Counted from the first letter of the stretch, positions 18,205 through 27,896 are shown. The stretch is DNA of 64,000 bases from CAZHYV01 sp964537055 (GCA_964537055.1 CAZHYV010000008.1:120666-184665); one strand, 5' to 3'. Translations and numbers: made by a program. Notes: generated by a model not told the origin, from the sequence alone.

Positions 18205-18880
18205 GCGAAAAAAAATAGGTATATCTGAATTCCCGCTTTTTTCTATCATCGGCTTGTTAGGAATGTTTTTAACATCGTGCCACTCCCAGACGAAACAAAA
18301 GCTTATCATCTATCCTACGGTGAATATGGAGATAAAAGTAACCGCTGACTCGTTTTTGGACCCAAATTTGCAAGGGTATGAGATTGTTCGGGATCCGTGC
18401 ATTCATATTTCTGCGAAATCCTCCCAGAATAAGGCCCCAGGGCAAGGCTCGCCCAAGTCTGCTCTGAAGCCTATATGCCTATCAAGCATAATAATTCGCA
18501 GCAGGCGGGATGAGATGAGCCAACCTACGGAAGAAAAGACGGCTTCTTTGTTTATTTCTTATGAATCACCGGACGAAGAATTCCGAGCCTCTGTAGGCTT
18601 GCCCAAAACAGAAAACAAGATCCCAAACTTCGATTTCGTCCGCAAGAAGAATGGCGAGATAGGCATAGCCATCAGGAGGAATCATCAACCAATATTTATA
18701 AACCCGTCTGAACTAAAAAATTCCACGCAAGAGGTCATTGAGATCGCAGACGCGTTGCTCAAACATCTTAAAACCTATCCTCGCAACGAAACGCCGATGG
18801 ATTTGCCCTTAACGCAAAGGATCAAAACCCTTCTTGAGCAGACTGCGTTTACGTTTAAGTTTTTTCAGGCAGAAATCTAA
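18203..18880 (+). CDS. Lipoprotein of unknown function
   Basis: A 225-residue protein with a hydrophobic signal and lipobox (GMFLTSC, Cys about 27). The mature part is polar, with two cysteines (RDPCIHIS, KPICLSS). No family recognised. Its start overlaps the presumed start of the decayed gene on the other strand, so the two would share a divergent promoter region. Confidence 0.6.
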   Translation: MRKKIGISEFPLFSIIGLLGMFLTSCHSQTKQKLIIYPTVNMEIKVTADSFLDPNLQGYEIVRDPCIHISAKSSQNKAPGQGSPKSALKPICLSSIIIRSRRDEMSQPTEEKTASLFISYESPDEEFRASVGLPKTENKIPNFDFVRKKNGEIGIAIRRNHQPIFINPSELKNSTQEVIEIADALLKHLKTYPRNETPMDLPLTQRIKTLLEQTAFTFKFFQAEI

Positions 18881-19004
18881 GCGGCTCACAGGATTCCAAC
18901 CCAACCTTTGCCGAGGTACTATACTGCAAATCAATAAGGATCAAGTTTACAAATATGGAGGGGAATTAGGGAGGGGTTTATGATGAAGCATTACCGTATT
19001 TGCC

Positions 19005-19240
19005 TATATCATCGGTCTTAACCCACGGAATAATCCTGTCGTCGGACTTCCCATTGATATCGACCTGGAGGGCTGTGGCGAGCCCATGTATTTTACAAAA
19101 GAAAATCTGACGAAAGTAAAATGGTCGATATGACCCGAAACTTCGACTATGATGTGCCGATCATTCAGAAAGAAGAAGCGCAGCGGTTTATCTCTTTCTT
19201 TAACGAAAATTTTGGTAAATTATTCATCGCCCCTGGGTGA
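19005..19240 (+). pseudogene. Remnant of a small plus-strand gene
   Basis: The frame from 19005 reads IIGLNPRNNPVVGLPIDIDL then EPMYFTKENLTKVKWSI and stops at 19133. An overlapping ATGA start at 19130 then gives a 36-residue frame (MTRNFDYDVPIIQKEEAQRF...). An upstream start at 18979 is in another frame and stops after 13 codons. The protein-like composition with broken frames suggests a degraded coding sequence. Family unknown. Confidence 0.3.
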
Positions 19241-19267
19241 TGTGAAAGGTTACTAAGGCTGCCAGGG

Positions 19268-19645
19268 TCAATGACAAAGCTTGGCGACCCACAACCCAAG
19301 AAGCCCTGCTGCAAAACAAAGAACCACCGTAAGCCCAAGGTTGAAAAACCCCCAGACATAAGCGCCCTGTTGTAGATAGGTTAAAGGGTCATAATTAAAT
19401 GTGGAACAAGTTGTAAACCCACCCAGGACTCCCACCGTGAGAGTGAAGAAGACCGTCGGGGATAACAAGGTGCTGTGACGACCCAGATGCATAATAAAGC
19501 TAATAAGAAAGCATCCGAGCGTGTTAATAAACAAGGTCCCGTAGGGAAACGCTGTTCCCAAGAGATGAGAACTGAGGCGTGACAGAAGATAGCGGGCACC
19601 TGTTCCTAAAGCCCCCCCCAGACAAACCCACAAAAGCTGACTCAT
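19268..19645 (-). CDS. crcB: Fluoride ion channel CrcB/Fluc
   Basis: A 125-residue inner-membrane protein with four hydrophobic helices and the Fluc family signatures GGALGTGARYLLSR (10-23), GTLFINTLGCF (about 36-46) and GGFTTCSTF (about 74-82). These homo- or heterodimers export fluoride passively. The length is typical. No fluoride riboswitch is visible upstream. It stands alone between decayed sequence and a 430-base gap. Confidence 0.9.
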   Translation of the reverse strand: MSQLLWVCLGGALGTGARYLLSRLSSHLLGTAFPYGTLFINTLGCFLISFIMHLGRHSTLLSPTVFFTLTVGVLGGFTTCSTFNYDPLTYLQQGAYVWGFFNLGLTVVLCFAAGLLGLWVAKLCH

Positions 19646-20075
19646 TGCTGGTTTCCTTTGTAATGAGTAGGGAATTAAATCAAGAACGAGAGTTTTGTCA
19701 AAAAAGGGAAAGAGTATCTCCGCATGGTGAATCGTTCAGCAAGAGAAAGAAAGGGATACTCTCTACGTTGAGAAATTAGATTAAGATTATCGCTGATCTG
19801 GGAAGATCGTTCTATTGACGTTTGCTGGTGCTAGTTACTTGTGGTGACATATACGCCTCTGGGTTATTGTATGCAACCATACACTTATCGCGCTCCTTCT
19901 CAGTTCGCCTCATGTCAGCCCGACAGGGCTCTATACAATCATAGTGGTCCTCGCCAGTACATTCACCCTCCATGGGAGGACCTATTCACTCTCTTTACCA
20001 AAGAAGCTGGGGTCTTCTCAGTGGAGGGCTAGGTTGCTTTTTCAATAAATCTATATATGATCGCGTCAAATAAAT
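19646..20075. other. 430-base gap, nothing convincing
   Basis: A plus-strand open frame of 63 codons (19841-20032) lacks a ribosome site and recognisable composition, so I do not call it. No repeat, RNA fold or riboswitch for the adjacent fluoride channel gene was seen. Confidence 0.4.
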
Positions 20076-21038
20076 ATGAAAACGGATACATTTCTCAAAG
20101 TTAAGTTAGGCCCTGCTGAGATTGAAATGAAGACAAGTCTTATTGACTCTTTATTTCCTAGGTTTAGACGAAGGTCTGAAATGCGCGATTTTTGCAGTAA
20201 GCGGATACAAGAGCGTATGGAAAGTGGCAGCTTAGAGGAGGAGGACGTAGAATTAGCCAAGGCTCTTTATGGAGAAGAGGAGGCAAAGTATATTAATAAG
20301 ATGCATATCGCACAACGTACCAAAAAGCTTCTTGAGAGTTCTCCACCCTTAGGCTTATTAGACTCTCACGAAAGTCACCAAACAGAAATGAAGCAAGATA
20401 ATCAGCCTACCTTCAACGATGATTGGCGCCATAAATTCTGGGATGATGCAAGCACTGTTTCAGATGAGATGATGCAAGAAGTTTATGCACGGATCTTAAG
20501 GGATGAGATTAACCGACCAGGTTCCTACTCGATGCGGACATTGAGAGTTCTTCGCTACATGGATCGAAATACTGCTGAACTGTTTTCGAAAATAGTCCCT
20601 TTTATCCTAAACGATTTCTTGCCCGGGTGTATGGATATCTTAGGCAAATTTGGTGTAAGGCATGAGGATATACTAGAATTACAAGAAGTAGGTCTTTTAA
20701 AAGCAAATGAGGGCCTACAAATAAAGAGTACAACACCTATATCAGATTATAAATGGGACAATCGATTGATCCGCGTCGAACATCATTCAACGTTAGTACT
20801 TCCAGTACGTGCCTTACTATCACAGGCGGGCAAAGAATTGCTTGGAGTCCCTGATGTAACTAGAGATCCAGCGTATTTTTCAGAGATTGCTTTATGGATT
20901 GCAAGTAGGAGTGGGAATAAACCTACATTATGGGCAGAGCTTTCTATTGATGGACAGTCTAAAAATACTGATGAGCTTCGATGGACTCCAGTAACCTTAG
21001 ACGAGCGTAGCAAAATAATTTATTCGAACCTACCTTAG
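20076..21038 (+). CDS. DUF2806-type protein
   Basis: A 320-residue soluble protein. The centre has the pattern WRHKFWDDASTVSDEMMQEV then ARILRDEINRPGSYSMRTLR, a hallmark I associate with DUF2806: a helical domain in which an aromatic-rich segment precedes a PGSxSxRTL motif. The N-terminal 90 residues are charged and helical. Function is unknown. It sits in a region of small accessory genes (an orphan antitoxin-like gene follows), compatible with a mobile or defence role but not proof of one. Confidence 0.6.
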   Translation: MKTDTFLKVKLGPAEIEMKTSLIDSLFPRFRRRSEMRDFCSKRIQERMESGSLEEEDVELAKALYGEEEAKYINKMHIAQRTKKLLESSPPLGLLDSHESHQTEMKQDNQPTFNDDWRHKFWDDASTVSDEMMQEVYARILRDEINRPGSYSMRTLRVLRYMDRNTAELFSKIVPFILNDFLPGCMDILGKFGVRHEDILELQEVGLLKANEGLQIKSTTPISDYKWDNRLIRVEHHSTLVLPVRALLSQAGKELLGVPDVTRDPAYFSEIALWIASRSGNKPTLWAELSIDGQSKNTDELRWTPVTLDERSKIIYSNLP

Positions 21039-21141
21039 TCTTTAAGGGATTCTCAAAAGAACTTTTATTTCATTTTGACTTGGGGAGTTAGTACGGAAAT
21101 GAAGGTGAAAGCTCTAATAGTCTAAAAACTTTACAAAAGTA

Positions 21142-21447
21142 TTGGAGGGAACTCACCTTTTTGGCCCAAAAGATTTAGAATGTTTTTGCAAGGATGGGTA
21201 CCAATACGAGCTTTTCAAATTCAAGTCGATGTGCCGAAAGGTAGAGTTGCAGCTCCCTCAAGATGTCCCTGAAGGGCAGCATCAGCTTGTCATCGTGGTT
21301 GATACCAAAGATTCTCCCTCCGAAAAAAGCGAAGAACCTCTTCCTATGATTCATGTGAATGCTTGGCCTTCATCGTTATCGCTGCGGCGTGAGGACCTAT
21401 ACAATTTTTTGATGATAGATTCATATTCGGGTCACTTCAACCTATGA
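21142..21447 (+). CDS. Orphan antitoxin-like protein
   Basis: A 101-residue frame. From about residue 33 it reads VELQLPQDVPEGQHQLVIVV and later HVNAWPSSLSLRREDLY, the layout of small antitoxin-like proteins encoded before PIN toxins (a beta-strand module, then a proline-rich linker, then a W/RREDLY toxin-binding end). The first 30 residues do not fit, so the true start may be ATG 21229. No PIN gene follows; instead an inverted repeat and a TetR gene come next. Likely a toxin-less remnant. Confidence 0.45.
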   Translation: MEGTHLFGPKDLECFCKDGYQYELFKFKSMCRKVELQLPQDVPEGQHQLVIVVDTKDSPSEKSEEPLPMIHVNAWPSSLSLRREDLYNFLMIDSYSGHFNL

Positions 21448-21509
21448 CCAAATTAACCGCCTTAGTGTATTTGGTCACGACCACAATAGAGCTTGTAGTT
21501 AATTTGGTC
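21446..21509. repeat. 12-bp perfect inverted repeat plus extra half-site
   Basis: GACCAAATTAAC (21446-21457) and its exact reverse complement GTTAATTTGGTC (21498-21509) are 40 bases apart, with a further ATTTGGTC at 21469-21476. It overlaps the end of the antitoxin-like frame. Possible operator or the ends of a small element. Confidence 0.5.
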
Positions 21510-21592
21510 GAACTGTTTGGGAAGTTTTTCAATAGTACCCTCTCATGTCCCGCGACGGCTCTAAAGAAAATCGGCTCTGGAAAACTCTTGGG

Positions 21593-22252
21593 TTAGGGCC
21601 AAGAGTAAGAGAAAGAAAGCAAAAGCATCTGTTGTGATCCAATCAGCACCAAATCGATAAGCTTCCGTAAAGAAGCCTCATCCATTTCTCTGCGTTCTAA
21701 CAGGGTACGTCTGAGCAAGGCCCCAAGCAAAGCATCAAGCAAAAGAGGAATATCTGTATGGGGGGAAAGCTCTTTTCGAGCGATGGCCAATTTGATGATT
21801 TGGTAGGGCTTGCTTTCTTCACTATGGCGAATTTCATAGAGCATATCCAAAACCGCTGGATCCACATCTTGAGTCAGCAAAGCCAGCATTTGACAGCGTC
21901 CGTTTGCGGTTGTCATAAAAGCACAAGCACTTTGGCAGAGGAGCAACAGATCTTCGCGTACATTCCCTGTATTAGGAGCAGCAAAAATGCGGGTGGCTTG
22001 AGAACTTAAAGCAGCCCGAACGAGGTGCGCCTTGGTAGGCCACCGTCTGTAGAGAGTGGTCTTATTCACCCCTGCCCGTAAAGCAACAGACTCAAAAGAG
22101 AAGCCACCCCAGCCGACCTCTGCCAATTCTTGCAACGTGGCATCTAGAAGCACTGCGGTTAGCTTGATTCCTCGTCGTTGTGTTGATTTTTTCAAGCCTT
22201 GGACCTCCAGAATAGATAAAAAACTTATCTTTGTGTTCACTGCATATTGCAA
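21593..22252 (-). CDS. TetR-family repressor of the efflux genes
   Basis: A 219-residue regulator. The N-terminal helix-turn-helix reads LAEVGWGGFSFESVALRAGV followed by NKTTLYRRWPTKAHLVRAAL (about 39-78), a standard TetR DNA-binding domain. The C-terminal ligand domain is compatible with TetR_C families. It is divergent from the RND adaptor gene with 63 bases between starts, so it very likely represses the pump. An alternative start near 22198 would remove about 18 residues. Confidence 0.85.
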   Translation of the reverse strand: MQYAVNTKISFLSILEVQGLKKSTQRRGIKLTAVLLDATLQELAEVGWGGFSFESVALRAGVNKTTLYRRWPTKAHLVRAALSSQATRIFAAPNTGNVREDLLLLCQSACAFMTTANGRCQMLALLTQDVDPAVLDMLYEIRHSEESKPYQIIKLAIARKELSPHTDIPLLLDALLGALLRRTLLERREMDEASLRKLIDLVLIGSQQMLLLSFSYSWP

Positions 22253-22272
22253 ATAGAAATGACGTATTGCAA
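22245..22272. promoter_or_regulatory. Direct repeats in the TetR/efflux divergent region
   Basis: TATTGCAA occurs at 22245-22252 and 22265-22272, 20 bases apart (two helical turns), overlapping the TetR start and the intergenic region. This is a candidate binding site for the TetR regulator, inferred from position. Confidence 0.4.
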
Positions 22273-22315
22273 CAAAAAGTAGCGTTAGCCATTAGTTTAT
22301 GTTAAGTGAATCAAC

Positions 22316-23479
22316 ATGTTAGCCGTGAAGTCTTCTAAAACTCTTTTGCCAACGGATGTCGTTCCTAGGAGATGTCAGCCGCAAGGCAATTTGAACGATC
22401 AAACACCTTCGTTTTATCGCTGGTTTCAGCGGACGGGTATTTCGTTTTTATTCCTTCTTCTGCTTGCACATTGCAAACCGAAAGAATCTCAGGTTGCTAT
22501 TCAACCTCCTCCTCGTGTTCATGTGGTTACCAAACAGGTGATTGTGCAGCGCGTACCCTCATTTTTGTCGGTCACGGGTTCGGTGGAAGCCTTGCTAGAA
22601 ACGGATTTGGCAGCCAATGCAACAGGCAAGGTGGTGAAAGTGTATGCACAACGTGGAGATGAAATAAAACGTGGGCAATTATTGGCGGTGCTCGACGTAA
22701 AATTGGTGGGACTCCAAGCAAGAGCTGCTCAACTGCAATCGCAAGTGGCCAGCGCACAGGCCGAATCAAGCGCTTTGGACTGCATTCGTCTTCAAAGGCT
22801 TATTGATGCAGGTGCTGGGACGCAGGCTGATTATGAAAGGCAACAAAGTCAGTGCAAAATCTCAAAGCTCAACGTGTCTACCTCTCGCGTCCAAGCCTCT
22901 GTCGCTGCAAAAGCGGTCAAGGATGGGCGGATTGCTGCCCCTTTTGATAGCTTTTTGGTCGAACGTTTTATCGAGCCAGGGGAATATGTGTTACCTAGCA
23001 CAAAGGTAGCCACTCTCGTGTCGTTAGATCCGCTAGTTTTAAGAATTTCCGTGCCCGAAATTCATTTAGCTCAACTAAAAAAGGGGCTGACGATCACCTT
23101 TCATGTAGCTGCGTATCCAGACCGAGTGTTTACGGCTACGTTAACCAGGATTTCCCCGGTTGTTCTTCCTGCCACACGCCATGTGCTGGCCGAAGCTGAA
23201 TTTTCAAACCCCGACAAAATTTTGCATCCTGGAATGTTTGCCAAAATAGATTTGCCTATCGGAGAGGTGGATCTTCCTGTTGTCCCTAAAGAAGCTCTTT
23301 TTGAAAAAGAAGGGGCAACTCATCTTTTTGTGGTCGTAGATAAGCGCATTGAAGAGCGCGTAGTTCAGGTAGGGACCAAATTGGACAATGAGGTTGCCTT
23401 GGTGAAGGGCGTTTCTCAAGGGGAGCACATCGTAGTAAAACCTGGCCCTGAAGTGAAAAACGGCCTGCTAACCGAGTAA
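22316..23479 (+). CDS. RND periplasmic adaptor (membrane fusion protein)
   Basis: A 387-residue HlyD/AcrA-type adaptor. A hydrophobic signal ends LLLAHC (lipobox). It is followed by the barrel-sandwich hybrid half GSVEALLETDLAANATGKVV and RGDEIKRGQLLAVLD, a short hairpin of about 40 residues, and the matching half KDGRIAAPFDSFLVERFIEP. It links an RND pump to an outer-membrane factor. The short hairpin resembles MexH/metal or solvent pumps. It is followed after 29 bases by the RND gene. No TolC gene is in the unit; the copper-cluster one is 14 kb away. Confidence 0.88.
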   Translation: MLAVKSSKTLLPTDVVPRRCQPQGNLNDQTPSFYRWFQRTGISFLFLLLLAHCKPKESQVAIQPPPRVHVVTKQVIVQRVPSFLSVTGSVEALLETDLAANATGKVVKVYAQRGDEIKRGQLLAVLDVKLVGLQARAAQLQSQVASAQAESSALDCIRLQRLIDAGAGTQADYERQQSQCKISKLNVSTSRVQASVAAKAVKDGRIAAPFDSFLVERFIEPGEYVLPSTKVATLVSLDPLVLRISVPEIHLAQLKKGLTITFHVAAYPDRVFTATLTRISPVVLPATRHVLAEAEFSNPDKILHPGMFAKIDLPIGEVDLPVVPKEALFEKEGATHLFVVVDKRIEERVVQVGTKLDNEVALVKGVSQGEHIVVKPGPEVKNGLLTE

Positions 23480-23508
23480 AACGGCCAACCGATTAAGAAG
23501 GAATTACT

Positions 23509-26500
23509 ATGCAATGGCTTGCTCAGATCTGTGTACGAAGGCCGGTTTTCGCATCGGTCCTCATGTTGGTCCTGGTGGTACTAGGGATTACGGGCTATGT
23601 AAAATTAGGAGTGGATGAGTTCCCAAACGTCGATATTCCGATTGTGGTGGTTACTACACAACTGCCGGGATCTTCTCCACGTGAGATGGAAAGCGATGTC
23701 ACTGACAAAATTGAGGGTGCTCTCAATACCATCTCGGGTGTGGACACCATGCAGTCTAAGTCGTCAGACGGGATCTCTCAGGTCATTGTCAATTTTGATC
23801 TGGCCAAACCCATTGATGTGGCTGTGCAGGAGGCGCGTGATAAAATTCAACAGGTCTTAAAAGATTTACCCAAAGGCATTGACCCACCGATTGTGACCAA
23901 AGTGGATCCTTCAGCAGCGCCGGTCATCCTTCTTGCAGTACGTTCGACCAAGTCGATTCGGGATATTACCCAAGTGGCAGATGAGATTGTACGCCGCAAA
24001 ATAGAAACCCTGCCTGGGGTAGGCCAGGTTTCGCTCATTGGCGCCAAAAAGCGCCAAATTCGTGTGTGGCTGAATCCCCTTGCCTTACGAAGCCGAGGCA
24101 TTACCGCTGCCGAGGTACAGGCTGCCCTGGCTACCCAAAATCTGACCACGCCTGGGGGAAATTTAGAAGCGGGCCCCACGAGCACGACCATCCGTGTCGA
24201 AGGCAGAGTCAAAAGTGCCGAAGAGTTTGAACAGATTGTGGTACGCATGGTGAATGGGAATCCGGTGCGCATCAAAGATGTGGGACGCGTGAAAGATGGA
24301 GAAGAGGACCCCAAATCCTATGCCCAGCTCAACGGGGAACGCACCGTCATCTTGTCGATTATCAAGCAAGCCGGTACAAACACCGTCGAAGTCGTCGATA
24401 CGGTGCAGGCTCGATTAGAAGACGTCAGAGCGGTTTTACCTCCAGGGTTTACTTTAGAGATGGTACGAGACAACTCGTCTGTGATTCGTACCGGGATTCA
24501 CGCGGTCCTTGAGCATTTGATTCTTGGGGCATTTTTGGCCGCACTTGTCGTTCTTATCTTTTTGGGAGACGCTCGGAGCACCATCATTGCAGCCATTTCC
24601 ATCCCCATTTCTGTCATTGGCACGTTTGCCGTTATGAAATTGGCTGGATTTACGCTGAACTCGATGACGCTTTTATCTCTCGCTTTGGCCGTAGGTATTG
24701 TCATCGATGATGCCATCGTAGTTCTAGAAAACATCACACGCTGGATGCAGGAAAAAAAGAAGAAACCGTTCATTGCTGCAGTCCTAGCAACCCGCGAGAT
24801 TGGCCTTGCTGTGCTTGCCACAACGCTTTCCTTGATGGCGGTGTTTGTTCCTGTGGCTTTCATGGGGGGGATGGCGGGGCGGTTCTTGGCGAGCTTTGGA
24901 CTGACCATGGCGTTTTCGATCGCAGTCTCGATGCTGGTTAGTTTTACGCTCACCCCTATGATGTGTGCCCGTCTGCTTCGGGGGCATAGCGGGAGAGGTA
25001 TCCTAAAACGCGTCGTCGATTTTGTCTACCACCCCATTGAACGAGTGTATTTGGTCATGCTGCGCTTCTCGATGCGACATCGGTGGGTCGTCGTGCTCGC
25101 CATGGTAGCAACCCTTTTGTCTGTGGTCCCTATTGCTGGTCGTTTGCAGGGGGGATTTTTGCCTTCCGAAGACCGCGCCCAGTTTGAAATCAGTGTGCGT
25201 GCCAAAGAAGGGACTACGTTAGAGGAAACTGTGCTTATTGCGGAACGTTTGGCCGTGGACGTGAAGGGTATCGCCGGCGTTTCGGGGGTTCTCATCACGG
25301 TAGGAGAAGATGCACAGCAAACGGCGAATTTAGGCAACATCCGTGTCTTTTTAGAAGACCCTTTGAAGCGGCAATCAGGACAGATGGAAATTATGCAGGC
25401 CGTTCGGGAAAAAATATTCCCAAGCTATCCAAAAACGTTGCGCTTAAAGGTCACAGAGGTGCAAGCCATTAGCACAGGTTCTTCTGTGGGCAATATTACC
25501 TATGCCTTGACCGGAAACAATTTGGAGCAATTGGCGCAAAAATCCAATCGAATCGTAGATCTGCTGAAGAAAACACCTGGCGCTGTCGATGTAGATAGTT
25601 CCTTAATCTTAGGTAAGCCTGAAGCTCGAACGATCATCAACCGAGACCGTGCTGCCGATTTAGGGGTACGAGTCTCAGATGTGGCTGACACACTGCGTCT
25701 GCTCGTGGCAGGGTTGAAAGCTTCTACCTATGCGGAAGCTGGGGAACAGTACGATGTTCAGGTCCGAGCGGATGCAGAATGGCGCATCAGTCCAGAAACA
25801 CTTGCTTTGGTCGATGTTCCCTCAAGCAAAAATGGAACCGTGCCGTTAGCAAGCGTGGTTTCTTTTGTTCCTGCGGAAGGTCCTGCTCTCATTGAACGCT
25901 TCAGTCGGCAACGGCAAGTTTTGATCAGCGCCAATGCCGCACCAGGAGTAGGGGAGACCACAATCATGAATGCCATCCAAAAGATCGTTCAGCAAGAAGG
26001 AAAACCCGACGGAGGTGATCTTCTTCCTTTGGGAAGAACCAAAGAGCAGAAGCGGACTGCAAGCGGCTTCGCCTTGGTGTTTCTCCTAGCGTTTGTCTTT
26101 ATGTACTTGGTATTGGCGGCCCAATTTGAATCTTGGGTCCATCCTTTCACCATTCTAATGACACTTCCTTTGACCGTTCCGTTTGCTCTTTTGTCTTTGC
26201 TCCTGTTTGGCCAAGCGTTGAATATTTTCTCGGGACTTGGTTTGCTTGTCCTCTTTGGCGTTGTGAAGAAAAATGCTATTTTACAAGTGGACCAAACCAA
26301 CCAGTTGCGCGCTCGAGGCTTGCCTAAGCTGGAGGCAATTTTAGAAGCCAACCGTGAGCGTTTGCGCCCCATCTTAATGACCACGCTTGCCTTCGTGGCG
26401 GGCATGATTCCACTGATGTTGTCAAAAGGCATTGGGGCCGAAAAAAACCAGGCGACCGCTGGGATTGTCTTGGGGGGCCAATCCCTCTCCCTGCTTCTTA

Positions 26501-26655
26501 CCTTGCTAGCCGCCCCGGTGATTTACTCTTTGCTTGATGACTTGGCAAACTGGGTGAAACGTTTACGCAAGCAGGCACCTGTGGATCAGGGTGCAGAGGA
26601 ACTGAATGCTCTTTTGGGGGTCTCTGAGCTGGAACCAGGGTCTGAGCATAAATAA
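23509..26655 (+). CDS. RND efflux transporter (AcrB/HAE1 family)
   Basis: A 1048-residue proton-driven inner-membrane pump of full family length. Visible: the first helix after ICVRRPVFASVLM, the porter-domain start GVDEFPNVDIPIVVVTTQLP, the TM4 proton-relay segment LALAVGIVIDDAIVVLENI (Asp pair), the FxGFxxR-like FLASFGLTM region, and the second-half repeat with GLLVLFGVVKKNAILQVDQT. It forms an operon with the adaptor and is divergently controlled by the TetR gene. Substrate unknown; the sequence fits the multidrug rather than the heavy-metal (CusA) group. Confidence 0.92.
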   Translation: MQWLAQICVRRPVFASVLMLVLVVLGITGYVKLGVDEFPNVDIPIVVVTTQLPGSSPREMESDVTDKIEGALNTISGVDTMQSKSSDGISQVIVNFDLAKPIDVAVQEARDKIQQVLKDLPKGIDPPIVTKVDPSAAPVILLAVRSTKSIRDITQVADEIVRRKIETLPGVGQVSLIGAKKRQIRVWLNPLALRSRGITAAEVQAALATQNLTTPGGNLEAGPTSTTIRVEGRVKSAEEFEQIVVRMVNGNPVRIKDVGRVKDGEEDPKSYAQLNGERTVILSIIKQAGTNTVEVVDTVQARLEDVRAVLPPGFTLEMVRDNSSVIRTGIHAVLEHLILGAFLAALVVLIFLGDARSTIIAAISIPISVIGTFAVMKLAGFTLNSMTLLSLALAVGIVIDDAIVVLENITRWMQEKKKKPFIAAVLATREIGLAVLATTLSLMAVFVPVAFMGGMAGRFLASFGLTMAFSIAVSMLVSFTLTPMMCARLLRGHSGRGILKRVVDFVYHPIERVYLVMLRFSMRHRWVVVLAMVATLLSVVPIAGRLQGGFLPSEDRAQFEISVRAKEGTTLEETVLIAERLAVDVKGIAGVSGVLITVGEDAQQTANLGNIRVFLEDPLKRQSGQMEIMQAVREKIFPSYPKTLRLKVTEVQAISTGSSVGNITYALTGNNLEQLAQKSNRIVDLLKKTPGAVDVDSSLILGKPEARTIINRDRAADLGVRVSDVADTLRLLVAGLKASTYAEAGEQYDVQVRADAEWRISPETLALVDVPSSKNGTVPLASVVSFVPAEGPALIERFSRQRQVLISANAAPGVGETTIMNAIQKIVQQEGKPDGGDLLPLGRTKEQKRTASGFALVFLLAFVFMYLVLAAQFESWVHPFTILMTLPLTVPFALLSLLLFGQALNIFSGLGLLVLFGVVKKNAILQVDQTNQLRARGLPKLEAILEANRERLRPILMTTLAFVAGMIPLMLSKGIGAEKNQATAGIVLGGQSLSLLLTLLAAPVIYSLLDDLANWVKRLRKQAPVDQGAEELNALLGVSELEPGSEHK

Positions 26656-26800
26656 AGAACTCAGCGAAGGGGCATGGGTTTTCAAAATTTGCTTCGTGTA
26701 GTTCGCGTTCACCTACAGATACAGCTCTGTCCATCTTTTCTTGAACAACCGGTTCTGTCTCTTGCATGAAAATTCTCGCTGCACCGAAATTTCTTTGTTC

Positions 26801-27847
26801 TCAAAATGAGATACTGGGTACCCAATAGGTAGCGATGGCTTCTTCAATCTCTGGTTTCTCGTACGGGTCGCTCATGCGGGAATTTAGATAGGCCAAGATG
26901 GCTCGTCGTTCTTTTTGGTTGAACAGACTCATCTTTTGGGTGCTGTACTGTCTATGCTGGGAACGCTCTTTTGTAAATCCATAGGTAAGGGCAAAGACAG
27001 GGTTCCCATTCCCATCAGACCTATAAATGGAATCAATCAAATAGGCAGGCAGATAGTACCGTATGGCTTCAGCAGTGAAAAAACTAAGAGAAGCACTATG
27101 GTAGCTTAAAAATTCTGGATGCAAGGTTTGCCAGTCTTGACCTTGAAACTCAAGCGAGATTTCATAGGGCTCATCCGTTTGCACCGAACCAGTCAATCGA
27201 TCTCCCACGGGCATGGGGGTATCTGCAAACGCTTCTCGGATTTGATTCACCAACGCTTGATCTTTTTCGTCCGTACACTCCGGATAATGGTAGCCATAAA
27301 GCTCTTTGTAAAACGCTTGACTTGCGATGACGGCTTGGCTTGGATCATGGCTCCATCCCCACCGGATGGCCCGGGCGGCCTGGTACCTGTAGAAAAACCC
27401 AAAATCTCCTTTAATAATGTGATGGAAAAAGTTCGCTACTACAGCGTATTGTCTTTCCGTCAATGCAGAGATTTGATATTCAAAGAAGGAATCTCTTCCT
27501 TTCCCACGGTAGATTTCACAAAAGGAGGGAGTAAGCTCATAAACCGCAGAGTGGAGGAGGTCACTTTCATCTGAAAAGCATTCAAGTGAACGAGTGAGAA
27601 GCGCTGGCAGAAAATAACGGAAAGTTTCCGCTGTGAAATAGCAAAAACTTGCCCAATTCTTTTTAAGAAAGGCTAGGTCTAGCTGTTGCCATTTCTGATC
27701 TGCAAAGGTAAGCCGTGTTTTCTCTGCAGCATTTTTGTTTAAATCATCTGTAGCCACCACCAATTGGCTCGATGGTGGAATCACAACCTCCTGGAATGCG
27801 TCTTCGATTTCTTTGCGTAACTTCTCAAGATGTTCAGGTAATACCAC
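26801..27847 (-). CDS. DUF6714-like protein with internal duplication
   Basis: A 348-residue soluble protein made of two similar halves. The first has LDLAFLKKNWASFCYFTAET and FRYFLPALLTRSLE; the second has LHPEFLSYHSASLSFFTAEA and IRYYLPAYLIDSIY. Each half continues into a 'YELTPSF / FALTYGF' and 'LTERQYAVVANFF / FNQKERRAILAYL' pattern. I associate the FTAEAxRYYLPAYL motif with DUF6714, whose function is unknown. The tandem arrangement is a duplication followed by divergence. Confidence 0.6.
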   Translation of the reverse strand: MVLPEHLEKLRKEIEDAFQEVVIPPSSQLVVATDDLNKNAAEKTRLTFADQKWQQLDLAFLKKNWASFCYFTAETFRYFLPALLTRSLECFSDESDLLHSAVYELTPSFCEIYRGKGRDSFFEYQISALTERQYAVVANFFHHIIKGDFGFFYRYQAARAIRWGWSHDPSQAVIASQAFYKELYGYHYPECTDEKDQALVNQIREAFADTPMPVGDRLTGSVQTDEPYEISLEFQGQDWQTLHPEFLSYHSASLSFFTAEAIRYYLPAYLIDSIYRSDGNGNPVFALTYGFTKERSQHRQYSTQKMSLFNQKERRAILAYLNSRMSDPYEKPEIEEAIATYWVPSISF

Positions 27848-27896
27848 GAGTCCTCCTTTTCTAAAACGAAGTGATATACAATTCTAAGGAGAATTT

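Noticed and set aside
19646..19730. Fluoride riboswitch upstream of crcB
   Set aside because: None of the conserved riboswitch strands is present on the minus strand.
24498..24953. 151-codon minus-strand ORF in the RND gene
   Set aside because: A shadow of the high-quality RND transporter frame.
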